Assembly: GCF_000332335.1 (NCBI RefSeq) | Contig: NZ_KB235948.1 | Coordinates: 2,045,339 to 2,080,338, forward strand | DNA from: Kamptonema formosum PCC 10802 | GTDB lineage: Bacteria; Cyanobacteriota; Cyanobacteriia; Cyanobacteriales; Oscillatoriaceae | Length of the DNA: 35,000 bases | Direction of reading: 5' to 3' | Part shown: positions 17,813 to 26,387 of the stretch, piece after piece | How positions within the stretch are numbered: the stretch's first letter is position 1 | Layout of the letters: the number at the start of each line of letters is the position of its first letter | Program-made: the position numbers and the translations under genes | The notes under the pieces: model-generated | The model's database searches: none | Seen by the model: only the letters and a program-made list of their open reading frames with translations | Told to the model about the DNA's origin: nothing

Positions 17813-18018
17813 CCACTGGTGTCAACTTAAGCTGTGTTCCGTAGTCTCCCGGCGGTTGAAACCGCAGCTATACAGACAAAACCCGCTTCGGCTTGGGTTT
17901 TAAAATTCCCGCTCTTTTCTTAAGTCCGCGTTGGGCGAAGCCCTTCCCGAAGGGTAGGCGGACTTCGTTTGTGTAGCCGCGATTTCCAATCGCCAGGAGC
18001 TTAAGTTGACACTAATGG
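17813..18018. mobile_element. MITE-like element with 21-bp terminal inverted repeats
   Basis: The ends CCACTGGTGTCAACTTAAGCT... and its counterpart at 17998-18018 match in 19 of 21 positions as inverted repeats, including a perfect 15-bp core GTGTCAACTTAAGCT. Inside are two inverted copies of the CGATTGGAAATCGCGGCTA + ACAAACGAAG repeat family. The length is about 206 bp and there is no coding capacity, so it fits a non-autonomous element or a composite of palindromic repeats. Just upstream, at 17780, is a GAAACCCGGTTTC copy, and TATAGCGGTT adjoins the kinase stop. Confidence 0.6.
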
Positions 18019-18112
18019 TTCCCGTGCCCGCCCTCTTTCGGGTTTCTCAGTCCCTCACTAATATGAGAAAGGCTATAAGGTGCGATCTCCCAACAGAAAA
18101 CGCACCCCACAA

Positions 18113-20716
18113 TTAAAACAGCAACAGCAAGGGCAGAATTTTCCCCAGCGGATTCAGCACATCTCCCAACGTGTCTGAAACACTCGCCAACCCAGATTTC
18201 CCCACTACAATCACATCATTTGGGCGAAGCGTGGGATTCGTTTTATCATTAATCCCTTCCTGAAAATCCACCTCCACACCCCGCTTTGAAACCGTCCCGT
18301 TCGGATTCAACCGTATCAGTTCCACCTTCCCTTTCCGCGCTCGATTGTTAAACCCACCGGCAGCCAGCAGCGCCTGATTCAAAGGCGTATTTGGCGGAAC
18401 CTCCACAGAGCCCGGCTTCACCACCTCCCCCACAACATTCACCGTCATCTTATCCGGCGAAAAACTAGCCGCAGCGAGCTGGGGCGCTTCCTCTGGATTG
18501 AGCGCCGTAGCCGTAGGAATAACAATCGTATCTCCCTCTTGCAATATCGCATCTTGCCGCAAATCCCCCGCTTGCAAAAGCTCCCACAAATTGACATTAA
18601 ACGTCTGTTCCGAACCCTCCCTCGTAAGCCGGCGCACCCGAATCTGGCGGATATCAGCTGACTGCGTAATCCCACCTGCTACTTGCAGCGCCCGCGTCAC
18701 AGTCGGCAAATCTCCATCCTTCTCCGCTTTTACCACATGAGTGCCCGGACGAGCCACTTCCCCAATCACCGCAACATTCAGCGGCTGACTCTTATCCGCC
18801 GCAAAATTAGCCGCCGCTAATTGAGAGGATTCCGCCAAATTCACGCCCGAAACCGTGGGAATTATAATCGTATCTCCCGACTGCAATATCGTATCCTGCT
18901 GCAAATCGCCCTCTCGCAACAGCCGCCACAAATCCAAGGCAATAATTTGCTCCCCACCGGCTTGCGTCGAGCGGCGTATCGCTACCCGGCGCAAATCCGC
19001 CGAAGGCGTCACACCCCCCGCAGCTTGCAGCGCTCGCGTCACCGTCGGGCGCTCCCCCATATCGCTCGGCTTTACTGCATAAGAACCCGGTTTAGAAACC
19101 TCCCCAACCACCGCAATATTTACCGGCTCTGTTTTAGGAGCCGCAAAGCTAGCCGATGCTAATCTCGACGCTTCTGCTAAATTCGGAGCCGGTGCAGTCG
19201 GGATAAAAATACTGTCCCCATCCTGCAAAGTCAAATCTTGACGCACATCGCCCCCCTGCAACAGCGCCCACAAATCCACCCCAATTATCTGCTCCGCACC
19301 GCTTCTTTGGGGGCGGCGCACCCGCACTTGACGCAAATACGCCGCTTGCGTAATTCCCCCAGCGGTTTGAATCGCCTGCGTTATCGTTGGGAATTGAAGC
19401 CCGCCTTTGCCATCGGGCGTGCCGGTGAGGGTAATGCTGTAAGAACCGGGACGGTTTATCTCTCCTGAAATTGCCACTTTCAGGGGGCGAGGCGCGACCA
19501 GAGTTAGGGTGCTAATCGGAGTTCGGATGAAGCGGGTATATCTCTGAGAGACAACAGCCGCCGCCTGTTCCAAAGTCATTCCCTGCACTGAGACTTTGCC
19601 AATTAAAGGCAAATTCAGCGAGCCGTTGACAAGTATTTGGTATTCCCCACTGTATTCCGACACATTTACAATATCTAGGCGGACGCGATCTCCCGCTCCT
19701 AAAGTGTACTCTCCCTGCTGGGCTTCAATTGCAGAAATAGTTGGCTGCAGTGCCGGTTGGGGCGGCGGAACTGAGATGGCTGCCATTCCCCCTGTAACCG
19801 ATGCGGCGGGTGCCGGCGGTTGCGGTTTGCTAGGCATAGATTGCGGTTTGCTGGCAACTGCAGGAGGCGTCAGCGCCGGCATTTGTCCAGTGATAACCAA
19901 AGCTTGATAGACAAATGCCGCCACCTCAGCCCGAGTCGCCTCCCGACTGGGATTGAGAGCCCGAACATTGGGGTAATTCACCACCATGCGGTTTTCTAAT
20001 GCAGCAGCAATGCTGTTGCGAGCGTATTCAGGTACGCTCGCTGCGTCTTCAAAATAAGTATTTAAACTCGACGAGCTGACTTTGGCCGGTTTCAGGTTCA
20101 ATCCCCCCACTAAAGCCACCAGCGCTTCCGTGCGGGAGATATTTTGGTCGGGATTGAAGAGGTTTTTAGAGTTTCCGCCCATAAATCCCATTTGATAGGC
20201 GGTTTGAATGGCGGTGTGAGCCGGGTGACTCACCGGCACGTCCGCGAACTGAACTGCAGGGCGAATGGGAGATTTCTGAAAAGCTTTTTGTATTATAGCA
20301 GCAAATTGAGCGCGTGTCAAGGGCGCGTCCGGGCGAAAAGTGCCGTCGGAAAATGCCGGCATAACCCCCCGCGCCACGAGGGGTTCGATGAAACTTTGCG
20401 CCCAGTACCCGCGCAAGTCAGCAAGCGGCTGTGGGGAAGCTTGCGCCAGTTTTTGCGCCAGTTTTTGCGCTAGTTTTTGCGCCAGTTTTTGCGCTACTTG
20501 TTTCGCCTTTGAGGCTGCCGGTGGGGCTGCCGGTGGGGCTGCCGGTGGGGCGACTGACTCTATCGGCAATTCCGAGTCGGTACCGGCAATCACCACATAG
20601 CTACTAGCCTCCAGTTCGGATTGGGGGAGTGGCAAATTTGAAACAGCGCCGGCGCTGAGGGTATTGTACTGAATGAGCGCAGCGGTCGTGCAAATCGCAA
20701 CAGTCGGCAGACGCAT
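18113..20716 (-). CDS. SLH-domain polysaccharide export protein (Wza-like, multiple SLBB domains)
   Basis: The 867-residue protein starts with a hydrophobic N-terminus. It continues with APP repeats and a QKLA tandem repeat (73-92). Three S-layer-homology repeats follow at about 98-145, 155-205 and 220-272, with motifs such as FSDGTFRPDAPLTRAQFAA and ISRTEALVALV. A Pro-rich linker leads to the polysaccharide export domain (about 335-425, YTLGAGDRVRLDIV, with a short GxVxVQGMTLEQA beta-grasp). Three SLBB domains, each with the line VxGEVxxPGxxxV, and a fourth shorter one extend to about 840. The protein should form an outer-membrane/periplasmic channel for exopolysaccharide, with the SLH part holding it to the cell wall. 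No glycosyltransferase genes are adjacent. Confidence 0.9.
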   Translation of the reverse strand: MRLPTVAICTTAALIQYNTLSAGAVSNLPLPQSELEASSYVVIAGTDSELPIESVAPPAAPPAAPPAASKAKQVAQKLAQKLAQKLAQKLAQASPQPLADLRGYWAQSFIEPLVARGVMPAFSDGTFRPDAPLTRAQFAAIIQKAFQKSPIRPAVQFADVPVSHPAHTAIQTAYQMGFMGGNSKNLFNPDQNISRTEALVALVGGLNLKPAKVSSSSLNTYFEDAASVPEYARNSIAAALENRMVVNYPNVRALNPSREATRAEVAAFVYQALVITGQMPALTPPAVASKPQSMPSKPQPPAPAASVTGGMAAISVPPPQPALQPTISAIEAQQGEYTLGAGDRVRLDIVNVSEYSGEYQILVNGSLNLPLIGKVSVQGMTLEQAAAVVSQRYTRFIRTPISTLTLVAPRPLKVAISGEINRPGSYSITLTGTPDGKGGLQFPTITQAIQTAGGITQAAYLRQVRVRRPQRSGAEQIIGVDLWALLQGGDVRQDLTLQDGDSIFIPTAPAPNLAEASRLASASFAAPKTEPVNIAVVGEVSKPGSYAVKPSDMGERPTVTRALQAAGGVTPSADLRRVAIRRSTQAGGEQIIALDLWRLLREGDLQQDTILQSGDTIIIPTVSGVNLAESSQLAAANFAADKSQPLNVAVIGEVARPGTHVVKAEKDGDLPTVTRALQVAGGITQSADIRQIRVRRLTREGSEQTFNVNLWELLQAGDLRQDAILQEGDTIVIPTATALNPEEAPQLAAASFSPDKMTVNVVGEVVKPGSVEVPPNTPLNQALLAAGGFNNRARKGKVELIRLNPNGTVSKRGVEVDFQEGINDKTNPTLRPNDVIVVGKSGLASVSDTLGDVLNPLGKILPLLLLF

Positions 20717-20969
20717 AAAAGTAGCCTTGCTGTTATAGGGAGTTAAATCTCAGTGCGAAAAGTCACCCGACTCCACTCTTGGAGTGGACATGTCGAGCCA
20801 AGCGAGCTGTTATTACACAGGTGCTCTCCACTGATACCCAAACCCCCGCCGGCAATCAGGACATGTTTCCCCGTGTGGCCGATATTTCAGGCTTGCCCCG
20901 CCCTTACCAGTCCAAAAGTAGCGGAAAGCTGATAGCCTAAAAGGCAAAGAGAGTTCTGGACATCGCAGA
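20717..20969. promoter_or_regulatory. Divergent intergenic region with a hairpin
   Basis: The region separates the divergent export and ABC genes. TCCACTC (20772-20778) pairs with GAGTGGA (20782-20788) around a three-base loop. No clear -35/-10 pair is seen for either gene. Confidence 0.35.
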
Positions 20970-22751
20970 TTGAAAACGCGCTCTAGTTACTGGCAGCTGC
21001 TGCCCTACATCCGCCCCCAGTGGCCAACCGTCGCTCAGGCGCTGGCGTGCACTCTGGCGTTTACCGTGTTTTGGCCAATTCTGGCGTGGCTGGCCGGTCG
21101 CATGGCCAATTTTGTCGGCAACGGCGATGTGGCTGCGATCGCCCAGCTGAGCGGCTTGACGGCTATGATTTTCCTGATCCGGGGCACGGTGCAGTATGGC
21201 CAAGACGCCCTGATGGCTAAAGCGGCTTTGAAAATTGCCTTAGATTTGCGCAAACAAGTCTACGCGCACTTGCAGCAACTCAGCCTCAGCTACTTTGTCA
21301 CCGCCAAAACCGGCGACTTGTCCTACCGGCTCACCGAAGATATCGACCGCATTGGGGAAGTCATTAATAAACTCTTCCACCAGTTCGTTCCCTGCGTGTT
21401 GCAGCTGATTGTTGTTGTCGGCTACATGATCTGGCTCAACTGGCAGCTGACGCTCGGCACGATTGTCGTTGCCCCACTGATGGCGGTGTTAATTGGCTGG
21501 TTCGGGGAGCGACTGCTGGCTGTCTCCCGCCGCGCTCAAACTCGCATGTCCAATTTATCCTCTCTGCTCACTGAAATGTTCGGCGGGATTCGCCTCGTGC
21601 AAGCTTTTGCCGCTGAAGAGTACGCCCTTGACCGCTTTACTAAGGAAGCCGAACATAACCGGCAGGCGAAATATCTGGCGGAGCGAGTGAGGGCGCTGCA
21701 ATTTGTGGTGGTTGGCTTTCTGGAAGCTGTGAGCGTGCTGCTGCTGTTTTTCCTGGGAGGCTGGCAAATTTCCCGAGGCAATTTGACGGGTGCCGGTTTT
21801 ATCAGCTATGTGGCAGCAGTGGCGATGCTGATTGACCCGATTTCCCTCACCACCAGCAACTACAGCGATTTCAAACAAGGCGAGGCGTCTTGCGATCGCA
21901 TCTTTGAACTTCTAGCCATCGCGCCGGCAGTCGTGGAAAAGCCAGACGCGATCGCTCTCCCTCCTGTCACCGGCAAGGTGGAATATCGCAACGTCACCTT
22001 TGCCTACGATACCCCAGAACCCGCAGGACAGGCGTCTCGCCTGTCCAATCCCCAACAATCCCCCAATCCCGGCACCCCAGTCCTGCAAAACCTAAGCTTG
22101 CTGGCGCGTCCCGGGGAAGCGATCGCTCTGGTTGGCCCTTCGGGTGCCGGCAAAACCACACTGGTGAATTTGCTCCCCCGTTTTTATGACCCCCAAGCCG
22201 GTGAGATTCTCATCGATGGCGTTAATATCCGAGATGTGACTCTGGGCAGTTTGCGCCGGCAGATTGGCATTGTCCCCCAGGATGTCACCCTATTTTCTGG
22301 CACCATTGCCCAAAATATCGCTTTCGGTCAGGCGCGGTTCGATATCAAAGCGGTGGGGGCGGCGGCTGAAATTGCTAACGCCGACCAGTTTATCACAGAG
22401 CTGAGCGATGGCTATCACACCTGGGTGGGAGAGCGCGGCGTTAATTTGTCGGGAGGTCAGCGCCAGCGGATTGCGATCGCCCGCGCGGTGCTGCTCAACC
22501 CCCGGATTCTGATTCTGGATGAGGCGACTTCTGCGCTGGATTCGGAATCGGAAACTTTGGTGCGGGAAGCTCTGGAGCGGGTGATGCGCGACCGCACGGT
22601 GTTTATTATCGCCCACCGGCTCGCTACGGTGCGCCGCGCCGACCGCATTTTAGTTGTGGAGGGGGGGCGCGTTGTCGAAGAAGGCACCCATGAGGAACTC
22701 TTGGAGCGTGCCGGTCGCTATGCCGGTTTCTACGCCCAGCAGTTCAGTTAG
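20970..22751 (+). CDS. ABC exporter, fused membrane and ATPase domains (MsbA/lipid A type)
   Basis: The 593-residue protein starts with TTG; the N-terminal membrane helix begins within 30 residues, so a later start is unlikely. Residues 20-300 form the six-helix exporter membrane domain. The nucleotide-binding domain follows, with Walker A GPSGAGKT (389-396), Q-loop, signature LSGGQ (493-497), Walker B ILILDE (513-518) and the switch histidine in IIAHR. All key residues are present. Such half-transporters dimerise and export lipids, glycolipids or peptides. The neighbour is a polysaccharide export protein in the divergent direction, so an envelope substrate is plausible but not shown. Residues about 350-370 are an extra loop created by an inserted palindrome (see the repeat at 22026). 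Confidence 0.92.
   Translation: MKTRSSYWQLLPYIRPQWPTVAQALACTLAFTVFWPILAWLAGRMANFVGNGDVAAIAQLSGLTAMIFLIRGTVQYGQDALMAKAALKIALDLRKQVYAHLQQLSLSYFVTAKTGDLSYRLTEDIDRIGEVINKLFHQFVPCVLQLIVVVGYMIWLNWQLTLGTIVVAPLMAVLIGWFGERLLAVSRRAQTRMSNLSSLLTEMFGGIRLVQAFAAEEYALDRFTKEAEHNRQAKYLAERVRALQFVVVGFLEAVSVLLLFFLGGWQISRGNLTGAGFISYVAAVAMLIDPISLTTSNYSDFKQGEASCDRIFELLAIAPAVVEKPDAIALPPVTGKVEYRNVTFAYDTPEPAGQASRLSNPQQSPNPGTPVLQNLSLLARPGEAIALVGPSGAGKTTLVNLLPRFYDPQAGEILIDGVNIRDVTLGSLRRQIGIVPQDVTLFSGTIAQNIAFGQARFDIKAVGAAAEIANADQFITELSDGYHTWVGERGVNLSGGQRQRIAIARAVLLNPRILILDEATSALDSESETLVREALERVMRDRTVFIIAHRLATVRRADRILVVEGGRVVEEGTHEELLERAGRYAGFYAQQFS
22026..22046. repeat. Palindromic repeat inside the ABC transporter coding sequence
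   Basis: GGACAGGCG and CGCCTGTCC are a perfect 9-bp inverted pair around TCT. The element lies in frame and encodes GQASRLSN-like residues in the A-strand loop of the ATPase domain, before the Walker A motif. It belongs to a short GGCAGGCGTCTCGCC repeat type that is common between genes in cyanobacteria. Confidence 0.75.
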
Positions 22752-23027
22752 GTTTTGGGCATTGGGCATCACGCAAAAGGGCATCATCGCACTGCTGTTA
22801 AGCTGTTACGCTTTTAATATGCTTATTTTAGAAAGGGGCAGATCCTCCAGAGCCGCGTTCCCATGAGGAGCCTGGTAACGCGGAATAGAGATGGATAGCA
22901 AAAATTAAATGCGCAAAAGCTTAATCTTCTTTATAAGACAATCCCGATGCCCCATGCCCTATGCCCCATGCCCAATCCACGCATCCAAAATCCACGCATC
23001 CAAAATCCACGCATCCCCACGCCCAAC
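22752..23027. repeat. Gap with low-complexity repeats (15-bp unit x3)
   Basis: TCCACGCATCCAAAA units start at 22976, 22991 and 23006. They are preceded by CCCATGCCC-type repeats at about 22950-22975. No gene is seen. Confidence 0.7.
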
Positions 23028-23459
23028 CTATAGCTTTTCCAAATACTTGAGCAGATCGGCCATTTCTTGCGGGTTGGGCTGGAACTGGGGCATGGGGGGG
23101 GTTTCGCCACTGGTGACTTGATGGATGAGGCTAATTCGGGATTTGTGCTGGGAGATGCTCTCCAGGCTTGGCCCAACTCGCCCGTGCCCTTCCACGCCGT
23201 GACAGCCGGCGCAGTTCATTTGAAAGATGGCGTATCCTTGCACCGGATCGCCGGTGAGGGATAAAACGCTTTTGATATAAGGGTCGGATATCTGAAACTG
23301 GTAGACGCCGGCAAGTACCAGCAGCATGGCCAGAAAAGCTGCCAGCGCCACTAAGGCCAACTGCAGGAGCAGATTTTGCTGTTCGGGTTTGGCCAGTTGG
23401 TTGTCCAAAACGTCTCTAGTTAAAGAAAGATGAACAAAAAGTTTTTCGATTATTAACAT
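23028..23459 (-). CDS. cytM: Membrane-anchored c-type cytochrome, cytochrome cM-like
   Basis: The 143-residue frame has one hydrophobic segment at about 30-53 and a single haem site CAGCH (83-87). The likely axial Met is in PPMPQF (M123). The C-terminal PQEMADLLKYL helix is typical of class I cytochromes. The pattern of anchor plus haem domain, with VGPSL and KSRISLI, matches cytochrome cM as I remember it; a generic cytochrome c6 lacks the anchor. The true start is uncertain: the ATG at 23459 gives a longer N-terminus, while a TTG at 23408 (LDNQLAKPE) would give 126 residues. It is divergent from petG. Cytochrome cM is thought to modulate electron flow under stress. Confidence 0.82.
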   Translation of the reverse strand: MLIIEKLFVHLSLTRDVLDNQLAKPEQQNLLLQLALVALAAFLAMLLVLAGVYQFQISDPYIKSVLSLTGDPVQGYAIFQMNCAGCHGVEGHGRVGPSLESISQHKSRISLIHQVTSGETPPMPQFQPNPQEMADLLKYLEKL

Positions 23460-23651
23460 AGCTTAAAAGTGCCAGGTCGTGTGGGCAAAGCGCCGGTCTG
23501 GAGGTTGGGGTGGCCCGGAAGCCCCCCCGGTGGGGGTGCGGCTGTTCATCCCTGGAGATGTGGGAGGCTCTTTTTTATGACTCCAGAGCTAGTAGTATGA
23601 GAAATGGGAAAAAAACCTTAACTTATTGCGCGAGACACAAGGAGTCATAAA

Positions 23652-23765
23652 ATGGTAGAGCCTCTGCTTTCAGGGATTGTGCTGGGTCTGGTTTTCGTCA
23701 CCCTGGCGGGCCTGTTTTTTGCTGCGTACCAGCAGTACCGGCGCGGCAATCAGCTCGGTCTGTAG
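23652..23765 (+). CDS. petG: Cytochrome b6f complex subunit 5 (PetG)
   Basis: A 37-residue single-helix protein, [15 protein letters not shown]..., ending [12 protein letters not shown], with length and sequence typical of PetG. AGGAG at 23639-23643 lies a suitable distance before the ATG. PetG is a small thylakoid membrane subunit needed for assembly or stability of the cytochrome b6f complex. It is divergent from the cytochrome cM-like gene and converges on rsmD. Confidence 0.95.
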   Translation: MVEPLLSGIVLGLVFVTLAGLFFAAYQQYRRGNQLGL

Positions 23766-23813
23766 TTAGGGTTTAGGGGTTAGGGCTTAGGGGTTAGGGT
23801 TTAGGGGTTGGGG
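23766..23813. repeat. Telomere-like tandem repeat TTAGGG(T/C)TTAGGGG
   Basis: Three 14-bp units begin one base after the petG stop codon and are followed by TTGGGG. Further low-complexity CCAATCCC and CCAAAATCC runs occupy about 23835-23905. No gene is present before rsmD. Confidence 0.8.
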
Positions 23814-23907
23814 AAAAGCCAATGCCCCCAGTCCCGCCGCCACCCCCAATCCCCCACCCCCAATCCCCAATCCAAAATCCTTGCATCCAAAATCCAAAAT
23901 CCCCCCC

Positions 23908-24453
23908 TTAGCTGGCAAGCCGGTAGAAGGTTAAGGCTGTGTTGCCGTAGACTTTCTGCCGGCACGTTTCTAGGGGGGGAATGGTTTCGGGGACCTGCCG
24001 GTCCCGACTGTGTTCGGCGGCGAGTTCGCCTTCGGGTGCGAGGAGTTGGCCCCCGGCAATCGCTTCTAGCACCGGCTCGTAGAGGTTGCTGGCGTAGGGC
24101 GGGTCGAAGTAAATTAGGTCAAATTGCTCACCGGCAAGGGGTTTCAGTCGCCCGACGACATCCCCCCGCACGACTTGGAATGTTTGCTCGGGGGTGGCGA
24201 CGCGCTGCCAGTTCTGCCGGATGATGGCGCAGGCGGCTCCAGATTGCTCGATTCCCACAACGGCTGCAGCGCCGCGACACAGGGCTTCTGCGCCCATCGC
24301 ACCGGTGCCGGCGCACAAGTCCAGCCACCGGCAGCCGGCGATTTTCCCCTGCCAAATATTGAATACCGCCTCTCGCACCCGCGCCGGTGTGGGGCGGGTG
24401 TCCAAACCGGGTAAGGTTTTCAGCTGCCGGTTGCCGTAGATTCTCAGGCTCAT
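23908..24453 (-). CDS. rsmD: 16S rRNA (guanine(966)-N(2))-methyltransferase RsmD
   Basis: The 181-residue protein has the RsmD N-terminus (MSLRIYGNRQLKTLPG, then TRPTPARVREAVFNIW). The SAM-binding motif is LDLCAGTGAMG (44-54) and the amino-methyltransferase signature is DPPY (117-120). Length and order are normal for the family. The enzyme methylates a guanine in the small-subunit rRNA in the cytoplasm. It lies downstream of hisH on the same strand with a 218-base gap. Confidence 0.95.
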   Translation of the reverse strand: MSLRIYGNRQLKTLPGLDTRPTPARVREAVFNIWQGKIAGCRWLDLCAGTGAMGAEALCRGAAAVVGIEQSGAACAIIRQNWQRVATPEQTFQVVRGDVVGRLKPLAGEQFDLIYFDPPYASNLYEPVLEAIAGGQLLAPEGELAAEHSRDRQVPETIPPLETCRQKVYGNTALTFYRLAS

Positions 24454-24582
24454 GGAGGAATGGGGGTGAAAGTTTTTAACTTTCGGCCTACTTTACGTTC
24501 CGTTACATTCTAATGCTCGTCTGAGAAGCCGCAAAGAATCTTCAAAATTTCTGAGCACTGTGTGCCGGCGGGTGCCGGAAGA

Positions 24583-24623
24583 ACCCCACCCCCCAACCCC
24601 CTCCCCGCCGGCGGGGAGGGGGA
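24583..24623. repeat. GC-rich palindrome between hisH and rsmD
   Basis: CCCCCTCCCCGCC and GGCGGGGAGGGGG (24597-24622) form a perfect 13-bp inverted pair without a loop, preceded by ACCCCACCCCCCAACCC. An inverted relative is at 8120-8160. It could attenuate read-through from hisH. Confidence 0.7.
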
Positions 24624-24671
24624 GCAATCAAGGCGTAGGACCGGCCTCCCGCCTGTCCCCAAAAGGTATAA

Positions 24672-25310
24672 TCAACCGGCCAAAACCGGCATGCGGACTC
24701 GGTTGACGAAGTTGGCCAGGATTTGCAGGCCGGTGGTGGAGGATTTTTCTGGGTGGAACTGGACGGCCATCAGGTTGTCGCGGGCGATGGCAGCGGTTAC
24801 GGTTTGGCTGCCGTGGGTGACAGTGGCGGCGCGAACTTCGGGGTTAATCGGGTCTACGTAGTAGGAATGGACGAAATACACCCAGGGAGTTGGGGGTAAA
24901 TCCCCCCACAGGGGGATGTCGGGCTGGGTGAAGTCCAGCCGGTTCCATCCCATGTGGGGAATGGTGAGTCCGGGTTCGGGTTTGAACCGGCGCACCGCAC
25001 CGGCAATCACGCCCAAACCCGGTTCGCTGCCTTCTTCGCTGCTGTCAAAGAGGATTTGCAAGCCGAGGCAGATGCCGAGAAAGGGTTTCCCGGATGCGAT
25101 CGCTTCTTTGACGGGTTCGATTAAGTTGCGCTCGCGCAGGTGTTGCATTGCGGGGTCAAAGGCTCCCACTCCCGGCAAAACTACGGCATCCGCCTGGTGG
25201 ATTTCCGCCGGCACGTCTGTTATTTTTGGCGTCGCACCGGCATTCTCCAATCCTTTGCAGACGGAGTGCAGGTTGCCCATATCGTAATCTACTATTGCGA
25301 TGGTTGGCAC
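24672..25310 (-). CDS. hisH: Imidazole glycerol phosphate synthase glutaminase subunit HisH
   Basis: The 212-residue class I glutamine amidotransferase has the HisH start (IAIVDYDMGNLHSV). Its catalytic triad is complete: Cys81 in GICLGLQ, and His186 and Glu188 in QFHPEKS. It releases ammonia from glutamine for HisF in histidine synthesis and acts in the cytoplasm. The gene is complete; hisF is not in the window. The neighbours rsmD and petG form an arrangement also found in other cyanobacteria. Confidence 0.96.
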   Translation of the reverse strand: MPTIAIVDYDMGNLHSVCKGLENAGATPKITDVPAEIHQADAVVLPGVGAFDPAMQHLRERNLIEPVKEAIASGKPFLGICLGLQILFDSSEEGSEPGLGVIAGAVRRFKPEPGLTIPHMGWNRLDFTQPDIPLWGDLPPTPWVYFVHSYYVDPINPEVRAATVTHGSQTVTAAIARDNLMAVQFHPEKSSTTGLQILANFVNRVRMPVLAG

Positions 25311-25715
25311 TGGTTTGCTCTCTCTCCCTTGAAGTTTTTGCTATTTTGTTTTATTATTACATATGGGGGGTTGCATATTCCTCGTTCCCAGCCTCAGGCT
25401 GGGAAGGCTCGCCGGGAGGCTCCGCCTCCTCCCACCGTATTGCTAGGTTCCTGGCTCTAGTTCCTGCGGCAAACGAAGCGTGCCGGTGGGCTAAGAGGAG
25501 AGGGGAACTGTCAAAACATGCGCGTTTTAAAATTGTTTTTGTTCTGGCTGGGTTGCTAGGTTCCGGGCGATTGGAAATCGCGGCTATACAAACGAAGCCC
25601 GCCTTCGCGGGCTAATACAAGAGCGATACTCTCAAAAATTGCGCGGATTTTTCCTCGTTTTACTCGTTCCCAGCCTCAGGCTGGGAACGCCTATTTGGAG
25701 GCTCTGCCTCCCTCT
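25311..25715. repeat. Repeat-filled non-coding stretch upstream of hisH
   Basis: Copies of CTCGTTCCCAGCCTCAGGCT (hairpin AGCCT-AGGCT) lie at about 25380 and 25664. Each is followed by a GGAGGCT(C/T)(C/T)GCCTCC palindrome. A CCTGGCTCTAGTTCCTGC copy is at 25449, and a CGATTGGAAATCGCGG copy with AAGCCCGCC is at about 25565-25613. I see no credible gene. Confidence 0.7.
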
Positions 25716-25841
25716 ATGGAATTTCTTGAGCGATATCCCACCGGCAAGGAGTATAAACTCAATGAATTCGCCTATAATATTATCATGGAGTTGGCGGCTT
25801 GTAAAGCACCGGTTGCCAGCTTGGCGCACCGGTGGGGCTAA
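25716..25841 (+). CDS. Possible 41-residue ORF or gene remnant
   Basis: The ATG at 25716 opens a 41-codon frame (MEFLERYPTGKEYKLNEF... to SLAHRWG) ending at TAA 25841. The residue composition looks protein-like, unlike the neighbouring repeats, and the local sequence is more A/T-rich. There is no good ribosome binding site and the stop lies inside a GGGCTAAAGCCC repeat. It may be the front of a lost gene or chance. Confidence 0.2.
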   Translation: MEFLERYPTGKEYKLNEFAYNIIMELAACKAPVASLAHRWG

Positions 25842-25912
25842 AGCCCAACTACAAACGGTAGGGCATTAGCCCAACTAGAAACGGTGGGGCATTAGCCCAA
25901 CTAGAAACGGTT
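25836..25912. repeat. Three units of GGGC(T/A)(A/T)(A/T)AGCCCAACTA
   Basis: Units at about 25836, 25861 and 25887 have the palindrome GGGCTAAAGCCC or GGGCATTAGCCC, followed by AACTA(C/G)AAACGGT. Same family as at 15.84 kb. Downstream, at about 26043-26086, is a short GTGCCGGTGGG repeat. Confidence 0.85.
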
Positions 25913-26124
25913 TTTTGGAGGGGGAAAGGCACGGGAGACGGGTTTTGTCTGATCAGTTGCGGTTTCAATTGCCGGTGTTTGTTAATTAAGGGAGTGGTGG
26001 GTTGGAAAAGGCTCGGTTGGGGATTGCGGGGAGGGGTTTGGGTGCCGGTGGGAGTGCCGGTGGGGTGCCGGTGGGGCGGTTGCTGGATTCCTAGTTGGGT
26101 GACAAAAGGCGTTTGTACCCAAGG

Positions 26125-26361
26125 ATGGAGTTCGGAGCTCGAACGATGGACCTCGGAGCTCGACTGATGGACCTCGGAGCTCGACTGATGGACCTCGGAG
26201 CTCGACTGATGGACCTCGGAGCTCGACTGATGGACCTCGGAGCTCGAACGATGGACCTCGGAGCTCGAACGATGGAGCTCAGAGCTCGAACGATGGAGCT
26301 CAGAGCTCGAATGATGGAGCTCAGAGCTCGAATGATGGAGCTCAGAGATCGAACATTGAAC
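26125..26361. repeat. 21-bp minisatellite, 11 units, containing GAGCTC
   Basis: Eleven head-to-tail 21-bp units vary on the theme GGAGCTCGACTGATGGACCTC. As 21 is divisible by three, frames on both strands are open: one plus frame reads a heptapeptide such as MDLGARL or MELRARM, and one minus frame reads RAPRSIS. A 100-codon plus frame (26095-26397) starts with TTG and has no ribosome binding site. I therefore list the DNA as a repeat and not as a gene. Confidence 0.85.
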
Positions 26362-26387
26362 TTCACCGGCACGATTGGCGCACGGGT

